Shown in pieces: positions 1 to 11,229 of a stretch of DNA of 64,000 nucleotides (positions within the stretch are counted from its first letter, which is position 1; each line of letters starts with the position of its first letter). The stretch covers positions 8,680,001-8,744,000 of the forward strand of contig OY783205.1 in assembly GCA_963678705.1 (NCBI GenBank). The letters run 5' to 3'. The notes beneath the pieces were generated by a model that did no database searches, was not told where the DNA came from, and was given only the letters and a program-made list of their open reading frames with translations. Origin of the DNA: Panorpa germanica. Lineage: Eukaryota; Arthropoda; Insecta; Mecoptera; Panorpidae. Position numbers and translations under genes: made by a program.

Positions 1-858
1 AAATGAGTATTTTGCTTAGACATTGCATTTGTTACTTTTATTGAAGTTTAATGAAATTATTTCATTACGACTCCTTATAAGTAATTTGTAGATAACGGTA
101 ATTGTTCCGACAGACTCACAGTGCACTCTTATTAACTAAATTAAACATACGGACGCAGAACAAACGCCAGCTGATATAATCAAAACATGAACCCAGTAAA
201 CAATTTGGTGAAGTGTCCTATTTGGTGAAGTTCGAGTCACTCGTACAATTCTATTCTAACGCTTTACAAGTTCTCTACCTGTCACAGATTTTGTGTTAGT
301 TTTTCATAATAATATTCTTTCTTTTTCCAACATCATTCATTAAGTATTTCTGTTTCTTTCCCACATGGGTATATTTTTATTATCCGGTCATAAATCATAA
401 ACCTACTCCGCTTTTAATTCAGCAGTGAACCGTCGTTGCAATGTCTGTAGCTCATAAAAAGGACCTTTCCTTTGAACGACTGAATAGAAAACGAACACGT
501 TCCAGACAAAAAATTCATGATACGTAATAGAAATTAAGTAGAATTTACTCCAAAATGTTTACTGGGAAGTCTCTACTATCAGACTTCTAAAATTCACATT
601 ATAAACTTCAGTATTTTTCTTTGGTCATTTGTTATAATTTTTTCTTTTGGGTTTTAATTCTCAATCACAAACCAAACCCTTTAATAATATAATAATTATT
701 CAACAGCCTACATCAGTCAACAAACAACAACAAAATCGAACTGTAAATATTATTTAGTAATTCAAAGTTCTGTTTCGTACCATGCAAGGGTATATTATGA
801 GGAGAACATACCGCTGCTTTATCGTAGTCATTGACAAATATTACTTATTGTTTTCAAG
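1..858. other. AT-rich non-coding stretch
   Basis: I see no open frame, repeat boundary or RNA gene that I can support here. The last bases (about 845-858) form a pyrimidine-rich tract ending in AG, which could be the acceptor of the possible exon that follows. Confidence 0.5.
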
Positions 859-1023
859 GCCGTCTGTTACATTGGACATAAAGGTTACGGTATGTCATGT
901 GCTCATTGCTATGTTGAAGTTGATCAAGGGATCATGAACATTATGCCCTGCACCATGTGTTCTTGCAATGAACCTAAAATTAAATATCAACAACCAAACA
1001 AACCACCGATATTATATATATAA
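859..1023 (+). CDS. possible terminal exon, Cys-rich
   Basis: A 54-codon open frame follows a plausible splice acceptor (TTGTTTTCAAG, ending at 858) and closes with TAA at 1021-1023. The peptide has six cysteines packed into about 40 residues (CYIG..., CAHCY, CTMCSC) and ends with a Pro/Gln-rich tail. The spacing looks like a small disulfide-rich or zinc-binding domain rather than random translation. I do not recognise the family and found no upstream exon. It could be the last exon of a host gene or a transposon scrap. Only the acceptor, the frame and the cysteine pattern support it. Confidence 0.25.
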   Translation, partial: AVCYIGHKGYGMSCAHCYVEVDQGIMNIMPCTMCSCNEPKIKYQQPNKPPILYI

Positions 1024-4000
1024 AGTACCAGGGTATCATAAAACCATATTTAAAGTAACCTATATAAATGTACTATGTATATCAAACTAAAAAATAATAT
1101 AAAATAAAAAATATCTTCTTATATCGGTGAGACTGAAGTGATCAAATATAAGTATTTGTAAATAATATTTTAGTAATTCACGTTCAAAGGCTAAATTACG
1201 AAAACAAATTTTTACTCAATATAATTAAATTTAATAGTCGTCAATATAATAGTTGTACAACGATGGGCTGCTTAGCACCGATCCCTTTGGTACTTGGTTA
1301 ATTCTCTTCTTGTGGTGCTTACTTGAAAAAAAAGTATAGCATGAGCACGACCATTGATTACGGAAGGATTATCTGATCGACACAGTAGAATCAAGGACTG
1401 CACTGTTGACAATGTACAAATGATATATAACTCATGAAAATATAAAAAAATTAAAATATTTATTTGTTATATGTGTAAGAGATAGAGAATATCAGATATT
1501 ATCTCTGACATCCAGTTTGTGTTTTTTCTTTAACGGCCTTTTCACGGTTTATACCGGAATTGCAAATAATAAGGTTTGTGTTTGCTTTTACAGTCATTTT
1601 ACATCAACAAATTCAAGGCTTAAACTGCATCGCGTTTACTTCATTCGAGATTTCATTATGCTTAAAATATTTATTTGTATCAAGTGTGGTTAACACCACC
1701 AATTTTATAGCAACAAGTAGTTGTCACTTTAAGTGCATCGTTTCAATTCAATGTGTTCAATTAATTTTAATGAATGTCCGTATACATCATATCCATAATC
1801 CATTAACTTATGATTTTTAATATGAGTATACTATCTTCACCCCCCATACAAAAAAATTCTTTTTTGGGGTATGACCTTCTTTTAGTCCTCACGGCGATTG
1901 TCAGGGACAACAAACCTACCCTGCTACTTTTATTTGACTTTCTTTTTTTCACAAACAATATTCATATTAATATTCACAGTATGTAGGGTAAAGTGGCACT
2001 TATTTGCCACTAATTATTTGCTTGGTAAACATTTTTTTGCGATTTTTGCGATAACGGGGAGCTAATGTCCAGTTCTTGCTCCGGTTCGAAAACATCGTAG
2101 ATTTGCTACTGTCTTCATAAATATAAATTAATTGCTATTCATTGATAGGTACATCACTTGAAAACGGCTGGAACGATTGAGCTAATTTTTTAATTAATTG
2201 TTCATAATAGTCTGAAGAAGGTTTTAGGATAAGGAAAATTGAAAATTTTGCCCGGAAATTTTGTGAAAATTTAAAGCGCTTGTTTCTATGAAATTTTTGC
2301 TACTATGTTATATACGCAAATATCACTTGACAACTGTCGGTTGTTAATCAAGATAATAATGACGAACAATTAGTTCAATTGTTTATTTTCAGCTGAATTG
2401 TGAAATAAATATTGAAATTTAGATAAGACAACGTCCAATACTGCGAATTGTGTTTTTCGGTTTAAGCAGTCAAATGTTTTTCAAAGATAATCTTAGAGAG
2501 TTATAGTCGCGTAGACTCTCGAAGTTACACTCACTAAGAGCTACAAAAGAGCTACAAAACTGTTTGATAAAACGTTTCTCTAGACACAATACAAAACCGA
2601 TTAATTTTTTTAATACTTATAAAATAAATACTTATTTTAAATACTGATGAACTAAATTGCTGGCGTGCAACAAACTAATGATTTATAATAGTTATAAGTT
2701 TTACATGTGTTTACATATTTCTGCATATTTTATATAAAATGCATATTTATTTGAGCTGCTTGCAATGATGTTCCGGCAAGATATTAAATTATTTGTTTCG
2801 TTTGTTTATATTTTTCTTTTATATTTTATTTTAATTTAAAATTTGGAGTTGTCAGAAAGTCTGGCAGAAGCAGAACAAAAAATAAAAAGTATGTATAATA
2901 AAGTATGTATAATAAAAGTATAATAAAATATAGATCATTTGGCACAAAAATTAACATTTAATCACAGTAATCACATTCATGGTATACAGTTCTACTAAAG
3001 TAGCAGCAGATAAAGTTGATGTGAAAAAGTATTTTAGTAGATATAAAAAATATTGTGAGCTGATGGAAAGAGTTTTATGTTTGAAAATGCTAACATATAT
3101 ACCATGTCAAATACTAGTTTTCATGAATAACAAGACTTCTATAACTGAATAATACTAATTAAAACTTGGTTTCTGAAAACTTACTTGCATATTTCCCATT
3201 TTTTATCGTTTTACTTCCAGATTTCCCAAAAATAAGTGCATATTATTTAAGTATTTTTAGCGCTTGCCTAATGATTACATTCGGAACATACCTAATCAAT
3301 TGAGTAATATTTCCTAATACAGTATACCTCCACAAACTGCTGCACCGCTATATTTAAAACTTACCTAAAATGTCTGTAGTTAAAATAAAATATAGTGATA
3401 ATCAAATTAAAAATATATAGATCAGTATATTTAAAGTAAACAAATGGGTACTGGTAGTATAGTTTATAACTACTAAATTCCAAAATTAAAATACTCATAG
3501 CAAGCAAAAATAACTTTTGTGTAGTGTGTACTTTTACTTCACCAAGAAGCGGTTTGTAAATCCGTTTTCTCAACAGGAGAACATGAATCTGCATTCAGTA
3601 GTATAATTCACGTTGTGCGCCACTCCGAACTACACCCTAGTTCCATTTTGATTGTTGTCTCTTACACGATATGCCATCCTGATACTTTTGATACACTTGG
3701 TGCTGTTGTGCGTGCGTGCCTTACTTAAATTAGAATTTCTGTTGCGAAACACATGAGAGTTGTGGCTAAAGACATTACTTCTTGACAGCCAAACTGCATA
3801 AAATATTACAAGAACAAAAAATACTACAATTTAATGAAATATAAGGATCAAAGAAAAGGTGTCATATGATCAAAGTGTTTTAAAATTGGAGTGCGCAAAT
3901 CATGCAATTAAGAATTATAAATCTCGTCTTCTTAACTCGTTGTACTGAATTTATAAAACTTTTTCTTCAGTAGATTGTCACTTTAGTTTACTTGTAATAA

Positions 4001-4169
4001 TAAGAATATTTGTAATTTTAAGATTCATTAAGAAACTAAGCTTCCACTTGCTAGAAGAAAAATATTGGTTAGTAATATAAACCGGCTGCCAAAAGCACGA
4101 TGTGCCATTGGTGCAATAACAACTCTATTGATTGTTTAAGAGAAAATGGACCGAATATGTCTTTGGTAA
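1024..4169. other. AT-rich non-coding stretch
   Basis: The open frames here (for example 1560-1820 on plus and 3361-3594 on minus) are short, low-complexity and match nothing I know. I see no gene or bounded repeat. Confidence 0.45.
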
Positions 4170-4402
4170 TGTTAGAAACAATACGGTTAATGTGACGTGT
4201 CGGGTCAGGGCCCACACGTCATGCTCAACGGGCTGAGAGGGGGATAAACCATACAGCCACACTTAAGATTGTTAGCTTATCTTAGTTCTCGGTAATGCAG
4301 TGCAGTGGTGTAGTGTATAAGGGTTCTAACAGTAATCACTCTGCTTGTAAGGAGTATTATTGTAAACATAAACAACGAATCCGATATTATTTTATTACAA
4401 CA
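4170..4402 (+). mobile_element. LTR-like repeat, possibly a solo LTR
   Basis: The segment opens with TGTTAGAA, is more GC-rich than its surroundings and closes with TTACAACA, which is the shape of an insect LTR. An internal TTCTAACA ending at 4331 is the exact reverse complement of the first eight bases. If the unit ends there, it is flanked by GTAA on both sides (4166-4169 and 4332-4335). No retroelement coding sequence lies next to it, so it would be a solo LTR. The boundaries and superfamily are uncertain; copia-like is my best guess. Confidence 0.35.
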
Positions 4403-4433
4403 GGGCAACATTATTAGCAGGATCATGTATGCT

Positions 4434-4569
4434 GTAAATATTTTAGTTGTGAAGGCTCACAGAATACATAAAAATGTTACTAATAATGCTGCAGAACTGT
4501 TTATGAGCATTGTTGCAAAATTAAATGCCGGAAAAAGATTAAATTTAACAGGTCGCGGGTCTTTTTAAA
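4434..4569 (+). pseudogene. C-terminal scrap of Mutator-like transposase (PF20700-type)
   Basis: The frame reads HKNVTNNAAELFMSIVAKLN, then GKRLNLTGRGSF, and stops at TAA. The pattern N-AE-F-SIVAK-GKR-N-GRGSF resembles the C-terminal part of the insect and cnidarian protein family that carries the Mutator-like transposase domain and often a YqaJ-type nuclease. Only about 45 codons remain. A scrap from the N-terminal half of what looks like the same family lies at about 17.8-18.3 kb on the same strand, but in the wrong order to be one gene. The assignment is from memory of the family and is moderate at best. Confidence 0.4.
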
Positions 4570-6647
4570 AAAAGGACGACCGTTGATGGTCTCCAATATC
4601 AGAGATGCAATATCAATTGGCATGCTAGTGCATGGTAGCAATTCTCCTAAATATTTAAAAAATATATATTATTCATCGAGTCCAAGTCCAAGAAGATACT
4701 GTTTCCAATTTGATAGTGAAATATAGTGTCAATATAGACAAGATAGGTTAATAGCATCGTATTTTGAAAATATTTGCAACGACCGAGACTTCAAAATTCA
4801 GCCGTGTTAGTGAGCTAATAATAATAAATAAATGTCGGCGTTCAACAACACCGAGATGTTACACTAACAACAGTACATTCCAAAAATAAAGCGAGAACTA
4901 GAGACATCTACCGAGTAACAAGTGCAATAACAATAAGGATTTGTACGTAATAGATACATTGTACAATTGTACATTCAACAGTTTTGCATATGCTTTTCAT
5001 AATAATACGAATATACGCAACAGTGATTGTTCTGAATTAATTGTTTTATATCCAGTTTAATCTTATTGCATTTTTAATATTATCTTCTTTATTTAATCTT
5101 AAATTTTATGTTTTTATACATAGAGTATACCCTCATCATAGCAATTTGTTTTCGTTTTAATAATTTAGTCAAAATTACTAGGCGTTGTTTTTGTCAAATT
5201 CTTGAATGCATGTTTTACAAGAAATAAGTAGTAAAAAGTAATCCAGGTTATTAGGAAATTCACTTGTTATAAATCTTCGTTATATAATACTTAATAGGAC
5301 ACAACTCAACTGTTAGTAGTAAACGACGTATCACACAAATACTAGTATGCGTCTCAGTTTTTTAAAAGAGATGGCATATTTTCTGCATGTGACGTAACAT
5401 ATATTGGAATTTTCTATAACGTTGCAACCCTTTAATAATTAAAGGTACTGTTATAATTCTTAATATCTCCTAAAATATAAGGAGTGAATAAATAATAATT
5501 AAACTTTTGAGGCCCAATGATTCAAGTTGAATGAAGTTGAATGGTAGCCAACACACAGTTTGCACCATGCACAGTTTTATAGAAATTAAGACATAGTTCA
5601 CAAACCCAATTGCACTCAAAGGGATTAAGCAATATAACTGTTTTTAAAAAGTAAAACATAAAAATTATTCAAATATTTAGATATTTTTTTTTAATTACTT
5701 ATTTTCCTTGTTTATATAATACAATATAAAATTCCGAGTATTTATAATTGGTACATGACATTCTTTTCGAATTAAAAGAATCATGAAGTTATTTAAAAAC
5801 TGGTTTTTGAGTTCAGTAATGTGAATGTAAATATTTAGAAGACCGTCCTAATGGCTTTTGAATGTAAAGTATCTATTATTCCATACAATAATAAAATAAG
5901 ACATTATAATATAGAATATTAATGTTTGTTTAAGGCTGGAGCCTAGTAAAATAAAATCCAGTTATTAGGGTAAAGTCAGTTATCTAATTTATCCAAGAAA
6001 TGTACCCATTTAACATGGGATTACGACCTACAGATTTATCGTCATTCTGCACTCATAAATTGCATTCAAAAATTAACTAACATATCTCAGACTACTCTAA
6101 AACTCATAACTTTTAACTTGCAACTATCTATGATTTCAAATATAACAAAAACACCAAAAACAACTTTAGATAGGAACTGTTAGACCTTTCTACTGCTAGC
6201 GAATCCCACGCTAATGCCGAATAACCACAACTTAAAAAACCCTTAGCTAATATTATAAAATAATACCTATATATACAGTTCATGGGGATACTTTAAGTTA
6301 GTCTGTAAAAGTAGAAACGTTAATCGAGATCATTTTACTTTCACTTGCTCAAGGATCCCTATGATAACACCACAATAGCTGTACGTTATCTTGATTCAGT
6401 AATCGTCAATTTTTATCGCATACTATTGACTTTACAACAAACTAGATTTAAAACAAACAAAAGTGTTAATTCATATTACCACAAATTAGATTAAAAATCA
6501 AACGAAAAAAGTAAAAGGAAGATTAACAAAATAATTAGAGATTAGTGTATTAAAATAATCAAATAATATTATTGTTTTACATAAATAATTTCAAAAATAA
6601 ATTCACAAAAATAATAACCAAAACTAACAAGAAACAAGTGTAACTTA
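4570..6647. other. AT-rich non-coding stretch
   Basis: No gene seen. The stretch contains the 25-bp segment at 6011-6035 that recurs at 15467-15491 and ends at the MITE target site TTA (6645-6647). Confidence 0.45.
6011..6035 (+). repeat. 25-bp segment shared with 15467-15491
   Basis: The segment reads TAACATGGGATTACGACCTA followed by CAGAT and is identical to 15467-15491, which lies inside the right inverted repeat of the transposon at 14179-15583. The flanking sequence here does not continue the match. It may be the edge of a dispersed repeat. Confidence 0.6.
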
Positions 6648-7219
6648 GGGCCGGTTTTATGGTTTTTTATTTACTTCGGGGTTATGAAACCCCGAGTTAG
6701 TTTAGTTCGGTACTTATTTTTGTATCGGGTTTTATCATCCAAATTTAATCCCGTGTTAGTTAGTAGAGACGTAAACCATATTTTATGAAATTCGAATATT
6801 TGTTTACAGTTGTAAACCCATGGGAATGCCAGATTCAGTTTAATTATTGTTTTAAAACATTTTAAAAATGACGGATTTCTCAACTTAGTACTATATTTGT
6901 ATAAAAGCTGATCTTCCTCATCATCTGTTATTGATAATTGATTATGGTCACTCACAAAATTCATAATAAACAATAATTTAATATTATAACCTAAAATATT
7001 ATAATAATGAGAGCTAAACTGGCTGAGATAGCATGATATTTTATCTCTGTTGCACACTTACTCCGGGTTAAATATTTAAACCTTGATTTATGACGGGATA
7101 TCTTACTCCGCGATTTTAGTTCCGAGTTAGCGTTAATCCTTGATGATAAAACCCATTTTTCGTTTAATTCGGGAGTTAGCTATTTAGTTCGGTAGTAAGA
7201 CGAACCATAAAACTGGGCC
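6648..7219. mobile_element. PIF/Harbinger-type MITE
   Basis: The ends are inverted repeats: GGGCCGGTTTTATGGTT on the left and, reverse complemented, GGCCCAGTTTTATGGTT on the right. The 572-bp unit is flanked by TTA on both sides (6645-6647 and 7220-7222), the 3-bp duplication typical of PIF/Harbinger elements. Short subterminal motifs such as ACCGAACTAA also recur inverted. A 128-codon minus-strand frame (6671-7057) fills most of it, but it has no transposase motif that I recognise. I read it as a non-autonomous element. Confidence 0.8.
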
Positions 7220-7858
7220 TTAGGATTAGAAATCTATATATATAAAACAAAGACGGGTTTGTTGCAACACTTATAACTCGAGATCTGCTGAATCAATATT
7301 CATGGTTATTGATTCGTTGGATTTGTCTTCGCCCCGAATAGCATAATACATCTTAAAAACAATGAAAATATATAAAACAAAGACTGGTTTGTTACAACAC
7401 TTACAATAGCATAATACATCTTAAAAACAATGAAAATTCGAAATTTAAAAAACTCGATACTTAATCATTTCAATAAATGCTGATTTGTTTATTTCATGTC
7501 AAACATTTGTTGTCATGACAACATGTTGTAACAACTATTCATGTGTGCGTTCAGAAATTTATTTTTTGTAAAATGTGTCGAAAGTTCAGGTACTGTTATA
7601 TTTGTTTGTTTTAGACATTAATTTGTGTAAATTATTTATTAATTATTTAATTTTTAATTTCAGAAAATAATACCTAAGATTTATTGTACAGGTTAACAAA
7701 AGTGTAAATGTCTTATTATAGGTTATCTATAACTATAATTTTTCTTGACAAGCTATTCATATGTAGTGCTTATATACTCTTTGAGCTATTGTCTATGTCT
7801 CGAAAGTGGTTTTTTGTGGTTTTATGCGAGTGCACATTCAGTATTAATATTAATAACT

Positions 7859-8742
7859 ATGCCGCGTCCTAGAAGATCTAATCTTTCCCAGCGGAGCCGT
7901 AATGCAATTAGGCAACGGAATATCGCGAGTCAATTATCTGATGAAGAACGAGAAATTGCACGAGAAGAGCATCGCGTTAGTATGGAGCAAAGAAGGGCCT
8001 TAATTCGTGCTTCTCAAACACAAGAGCAAAGAGAGGTAGCCCGTGAAACGGCTAGGTTAGAAACGAGAAATCGTCGAGCTTATCGTACAGATGAACAGAG
8101 GAATAATCTTCGAAGTGCAAGAAGAAATGGTTCAAGTATTGATTTGAATCGAGCAGCGTTTCTATATGATTGCACCATCGACTACAGCTTGCATCGTTTA
8201 GTTTGCATTGGTCCAATGGTCGTTGTTTGCCAGCATTGTGGAGCATTGAGGTTTGCTGGTGAAACGCTTGGTTTGTGTTGCCTTAGTGGTAAAGTGAAAT
8301 TGCCATCATTGGTCCCGCCTCCAGAGCCATTGTGCTCCCTGCTTTATGGCGAAACACTAGAATCACGACATTTTCTAGCGAACACTCAAAAATACAATGT
8401 CTGTTTCCAAATGACTTCATTTGGGGCGGAAATTATCGAAGAACACGGATATAATCCGACATTTAAGGTAATTTACGTTAAAAACTATATTTTCTATGAT
8501 TGTAAAAAAAAACTGGAATGTAGTTTGTTAGATTTCTGTATTTGTCTCTGAAATAAAAATGGCGTGTTATTATTTGAAAAAAAAAAGTGTCTGTAAAAAA
8601 AGTGTTTGTAAACCTAACTATAACTATGGCTTTGACTTTACAGATTCAAGGCCAGATTTGCCATCACATTGGATCATTGCAACATATAGAAGATGCACAG
8701 CATAAATTCTTGCAAATATACTTCATGGGCAATATGAAATGA
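7859..8742 (+). pseudogene. Helitron protein, N-terminal part, one intron
   Basis: I chose the ATG at 7859 (MPRPRRSN) because a basic, Arg-rich start of this kind is normal for insect Helitron proteins. The N-terminus is a charged coiled region rich in R, E and Q. A Cys pair (CQHCGALRF) and the sequence GYNPTFK then mark the N-terminal Helitron-like domain. The frame meets a donor (AAG/GTAATT) at 8467-8468 and resumes at an acceptor ending TTTACAG at 8643 with IQGQICHHIGSL and FLQIYFMGN, in phase 0. The protein stops at 8740-8742. The HUH nuclease that should follow is deleted. The helicase follows immediately in another frame. Confidence 0.75.
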
Positions 8743-8746
8743 GGAG

Positions 8747-10300
8747 ATGCATAACCAGACTTTGCTCTTGATCGAAGATATGTTTTACCTCATGTGCGGC
8801 AGTTTGTTAGTTAGGTTAGGAATGCCAGCGCCAGATCGCGGAATGAATGACGCATTTAATAGAGAATTGGAACGTGAACGTGAATATGATCCACATGAAC
8901 TAATCCAATCAGTCCAAACAAATGTACCTCTGTTGAATCCTAAGCAGAGGGAAGTCTATGACACACTGATTAATGCAATTGATGATGGAAATGGCGGCTT
9001 ATTTTTTTTGGATGCCCCCGGTGGAACTGGGAAGACATTCCTCATGTCATTGATTTTGGTCACTGTACGTGCGAGATCCGAAATTGCGGTAGCAATTGCT
9101 TCTTCTGGAATAGCGGCCACATTGTTAGACGGATGCCGTACGGCTCACTCAGCGTTAAAATTGCCATTAAACCTTCAAACTACTGAACAACCGACATGTA
9201 ACATTTCGAAACACTCCGCAATGGCCAAAGTTTTAGTAGCATCAAAAATCATCATATGGGACGAATGCACAATGGCGCACAAACGCGCATTGGAAGCACT
9301 AGACCGAACATTAAAAGATCCGCGCAATGACTCGAGATGTTTTGGTGGTGCAATGATTTTATTATCTGGCGATTTCCGACAAACACTACCAGTCATTCCA
9401 AGATCTACTGCTGCCGACGAAATAAACGCTTGCCTCAAAGCATCAAATCTGTGGCGATATGTAAAGAAACTTCAACTGTCTGTAAATATGAGAGTTGCAT
9501 TGTTGAACGATCTATCTGCTGATGATTTCTCGAAGCAATTGCTGACTATCGGTAATGGCCGTGTTCCTGTTGACAAATCGAGCGGTTTGATTTCATTTCC
9601 TCTAAATGTTTGCAATTTTGTATCATCAAAAGACGAGCTTATCAACAAAGTATTCCCGGATATCATTGCTAATCACAAAAATACTAAATGGTTAAGTCAG
9701 CGAGCAATTTTGGCCGCTAAAAATAAAGATGTAGATGACCTCAATTTTATAATTCAAAATCAAATCGTAGGTACTCTGTATTCATTCAAATCTATCGACT
9801 CTGTAACAAACGAAGAAGAAGCCACTAATTATCCAAGTGAATTTTTAAACTCCTCGGATGTGCCTGGTTTACCACCGCACAATTTAAAACTTAAGGTTGG
9901 CTCGGTAGTCATCATGCTTAGAAATTTAAACCAACCAAAACTGTGCAATGGAACGCGTTTGGTGATAAAAAAACTGATGAGTAATGTGATTCACGCGTCG
10001 ATACTTAAAGGAAAATATAAAGATGAGGAAGTTCTTATTCCAAGGATTCCGATGATCCCAACGGATATGCCATTTGAGTTTAAACGAATTCAATTCCCGA
10101 TTCGTCTTGCCTTCGCCATGACGATCAACAAATCACAGGGCCAATCCTTGACTATTTGTGGCCTCAATCTAGAAAATGAATGTTTTTCTCATGGTCAATT
10201 GTACGTGGCATGCTCACGTGTCGGCAAACCATCCGCTTTATTTGTTCTTGCGCCTGACCAAAAAACAAAGAATGTCGTTTACCACAAGGTGCTTGAATGA
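8747..10300 (+). pseudogene. Helitron PIF1-family helicase domain
   Basis: This 517-codon open frame is a superfamily 1B DNA helicase. Its motifs are the P-loop APGGTGKTF (near residue 92), SSGIAATLLDGCRTAHS, Walker B WDECTMAHK, SGDFRQTLPVIPR, a late FAMTINKSQGQS and the C-terminal YVACSRV. It would unwind DNA in rolling-circle Helitron transposition. The helicase motifs look intact, and the frame has no internal stop over 1.5 kb, so the copy is either young or recently mobilised. It lacks the linked HUH nuclease and so cannot drive transposition alone. The ATG at 8747 is simply the first in frame after the deletion junction; the natural protein would be continuous with the upstream part. Confidence 0.8.
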
Positions 10301-10644
10301 AAATCCCATTAATGAATTAATCCGAGTGTATTCCAATCTGCACAACATAGTTTTCAATCATTTTTTTCTGAAATGAGTTTGAATTACCTAATTATTATTA
10401 TTTTTTTAATTTTTATTCTCATTCTGTATGTTTTCATCATCATTCATCATAATAAAATACTTTTATGTTTCTATCTATATTAATAAATATTATTTTGTAT
10501 CATTGTATTACGTTCATCAAAGCCTAAATTAGTTCAGCTAAAAGGTTACACGACATTCATTGACTGTAAGGCGGTACGAAGTTCGCCGGGTCAGCTAGTT
10601 GTTAAATAAAAAGTAGTTTTTTTAAAATATATGTTTTATTCTGA

Positions 10645-11220
10645 TATTTTTTTTTTTTTTTTAATATTTATTTTTCAGTGCATCAACTATTAGTAGTTAT
10701 TAGCACTTTTAAATCAATATTACATTTTATTTACATATTTTCTATAACATATAACTTATACAATATAATATAATTCTTTCTTTTTTTCTATGTTTCAGAT
10801 TCTTTCCTTATTCTATTTCAAAGTACTCCATTGGTGCTTCATCAATCATCTCCTCGTTCAACGTTCAAGATCCTTATTCTTTTTCCTATGGCAGCATCTC
10901 GATATGATACAGCAATTGCCTTAACTATATGTTCCCATTTCCATCCAATCTCTTCCTTATCCTCTTTCTACAAGCTGTTCTTTTTCTTCTTCTTTTCTTT
11001 TATTTTTTCCATTTTTCTATTTTCGTTCTCGAATTTTTCTTTTTGTGATCATTTTTTTTGGTCAATATTCATTTTTGCACTATGGTTGCACACAACCAAT
11101 TAAATCTTATTTTATCAAACCCAGAAAATATAACTCTGGCCCGGGGATCGAACCCGAGAACACAGTAGTCAGAGTCAATTCATTCTAATATTAATGTAAC
11201 AAATAGTAAAAACCTTTACA
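10645..11220 (-). mobile_element. SINE-like element with tRNA B box and LINE-type tail
   Basis: Read on the minus strand, an exact Pol III B box (GGTTCGATCCC) lies at 11144-11154. A GA-rich body follows, and then a tail ending in poly(A), seen as T at about 10647-10662. The last hundred or so bases, including the GTTGATGCACT segment, resemble the 3' end of the LINE at 56850-57564. A tRNA-related head and a LINE-like tail are the usual structure of a SINE. No clear A box is seen, so the head may be truncated. The body can be read as a short Lys/Glu-rich peptide, which I do not trust. Confidence 0.4.
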
Positions 11221-11229
11221 CAACGACCA

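Larger units (their letters stand above)
7233..10598 (+). mobile_element. Helitron, complete ends, internally deleted
   Basis: The 5' end is TCTATATATATAAAAC, inserted directly after an A. The 3' end is CTAG (10595-10598) followed by T, with a GC-rich hairpin just inside it (GGCG at 10570-10573, CGCC at 10584-10587). These are the hallmarks of Helitron termini. It encodes an N-terminal Helitron-like domain and a PIF1-family helicase in the same direction. The middle of the protein, including the HUH replication-initiator nuclease, is missing, so the copy is non-autonomous. An imperfect direct duplication of about 70 bp lies near the 5' end (about 7337-7440). It sits ten bases from the neighbouring MITE. 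Confidence 0.85.

Noticed and set aside
1560..1820. 86-codon plus-strand open frame
   Set aside because: Low-complexity hydrophobic translation of AT-rich DNA, no acceptor or donor that makes sense and no recognisable motif.
1835..1885. Hairpin of CCCCATAC and GGGGTATG
   Set aside because: The two segments are not reverse complements of each other, so no stem forms.
3361..3594. 77-codon minus-strand open frame
   Set aside because: Ile/Tyr/Phe-rich translation of AT-rich DNA; nothing supports it as a gene.
6671..7057. 128-codon minus-strand frame inside the MITE
   Set aside because: No transposase motif visible. It could be a remnant of the parent element's second protein, but I cannot support that.
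9175..9438. Minus-strand and alternate plus-strand frames inside the Helitron helicase
   Set aside because: Shadows of the helicase frame.
11135..11165. Functional tRNA gene
   Set aside because: Only the B box is present; no A box or cloverleaf.
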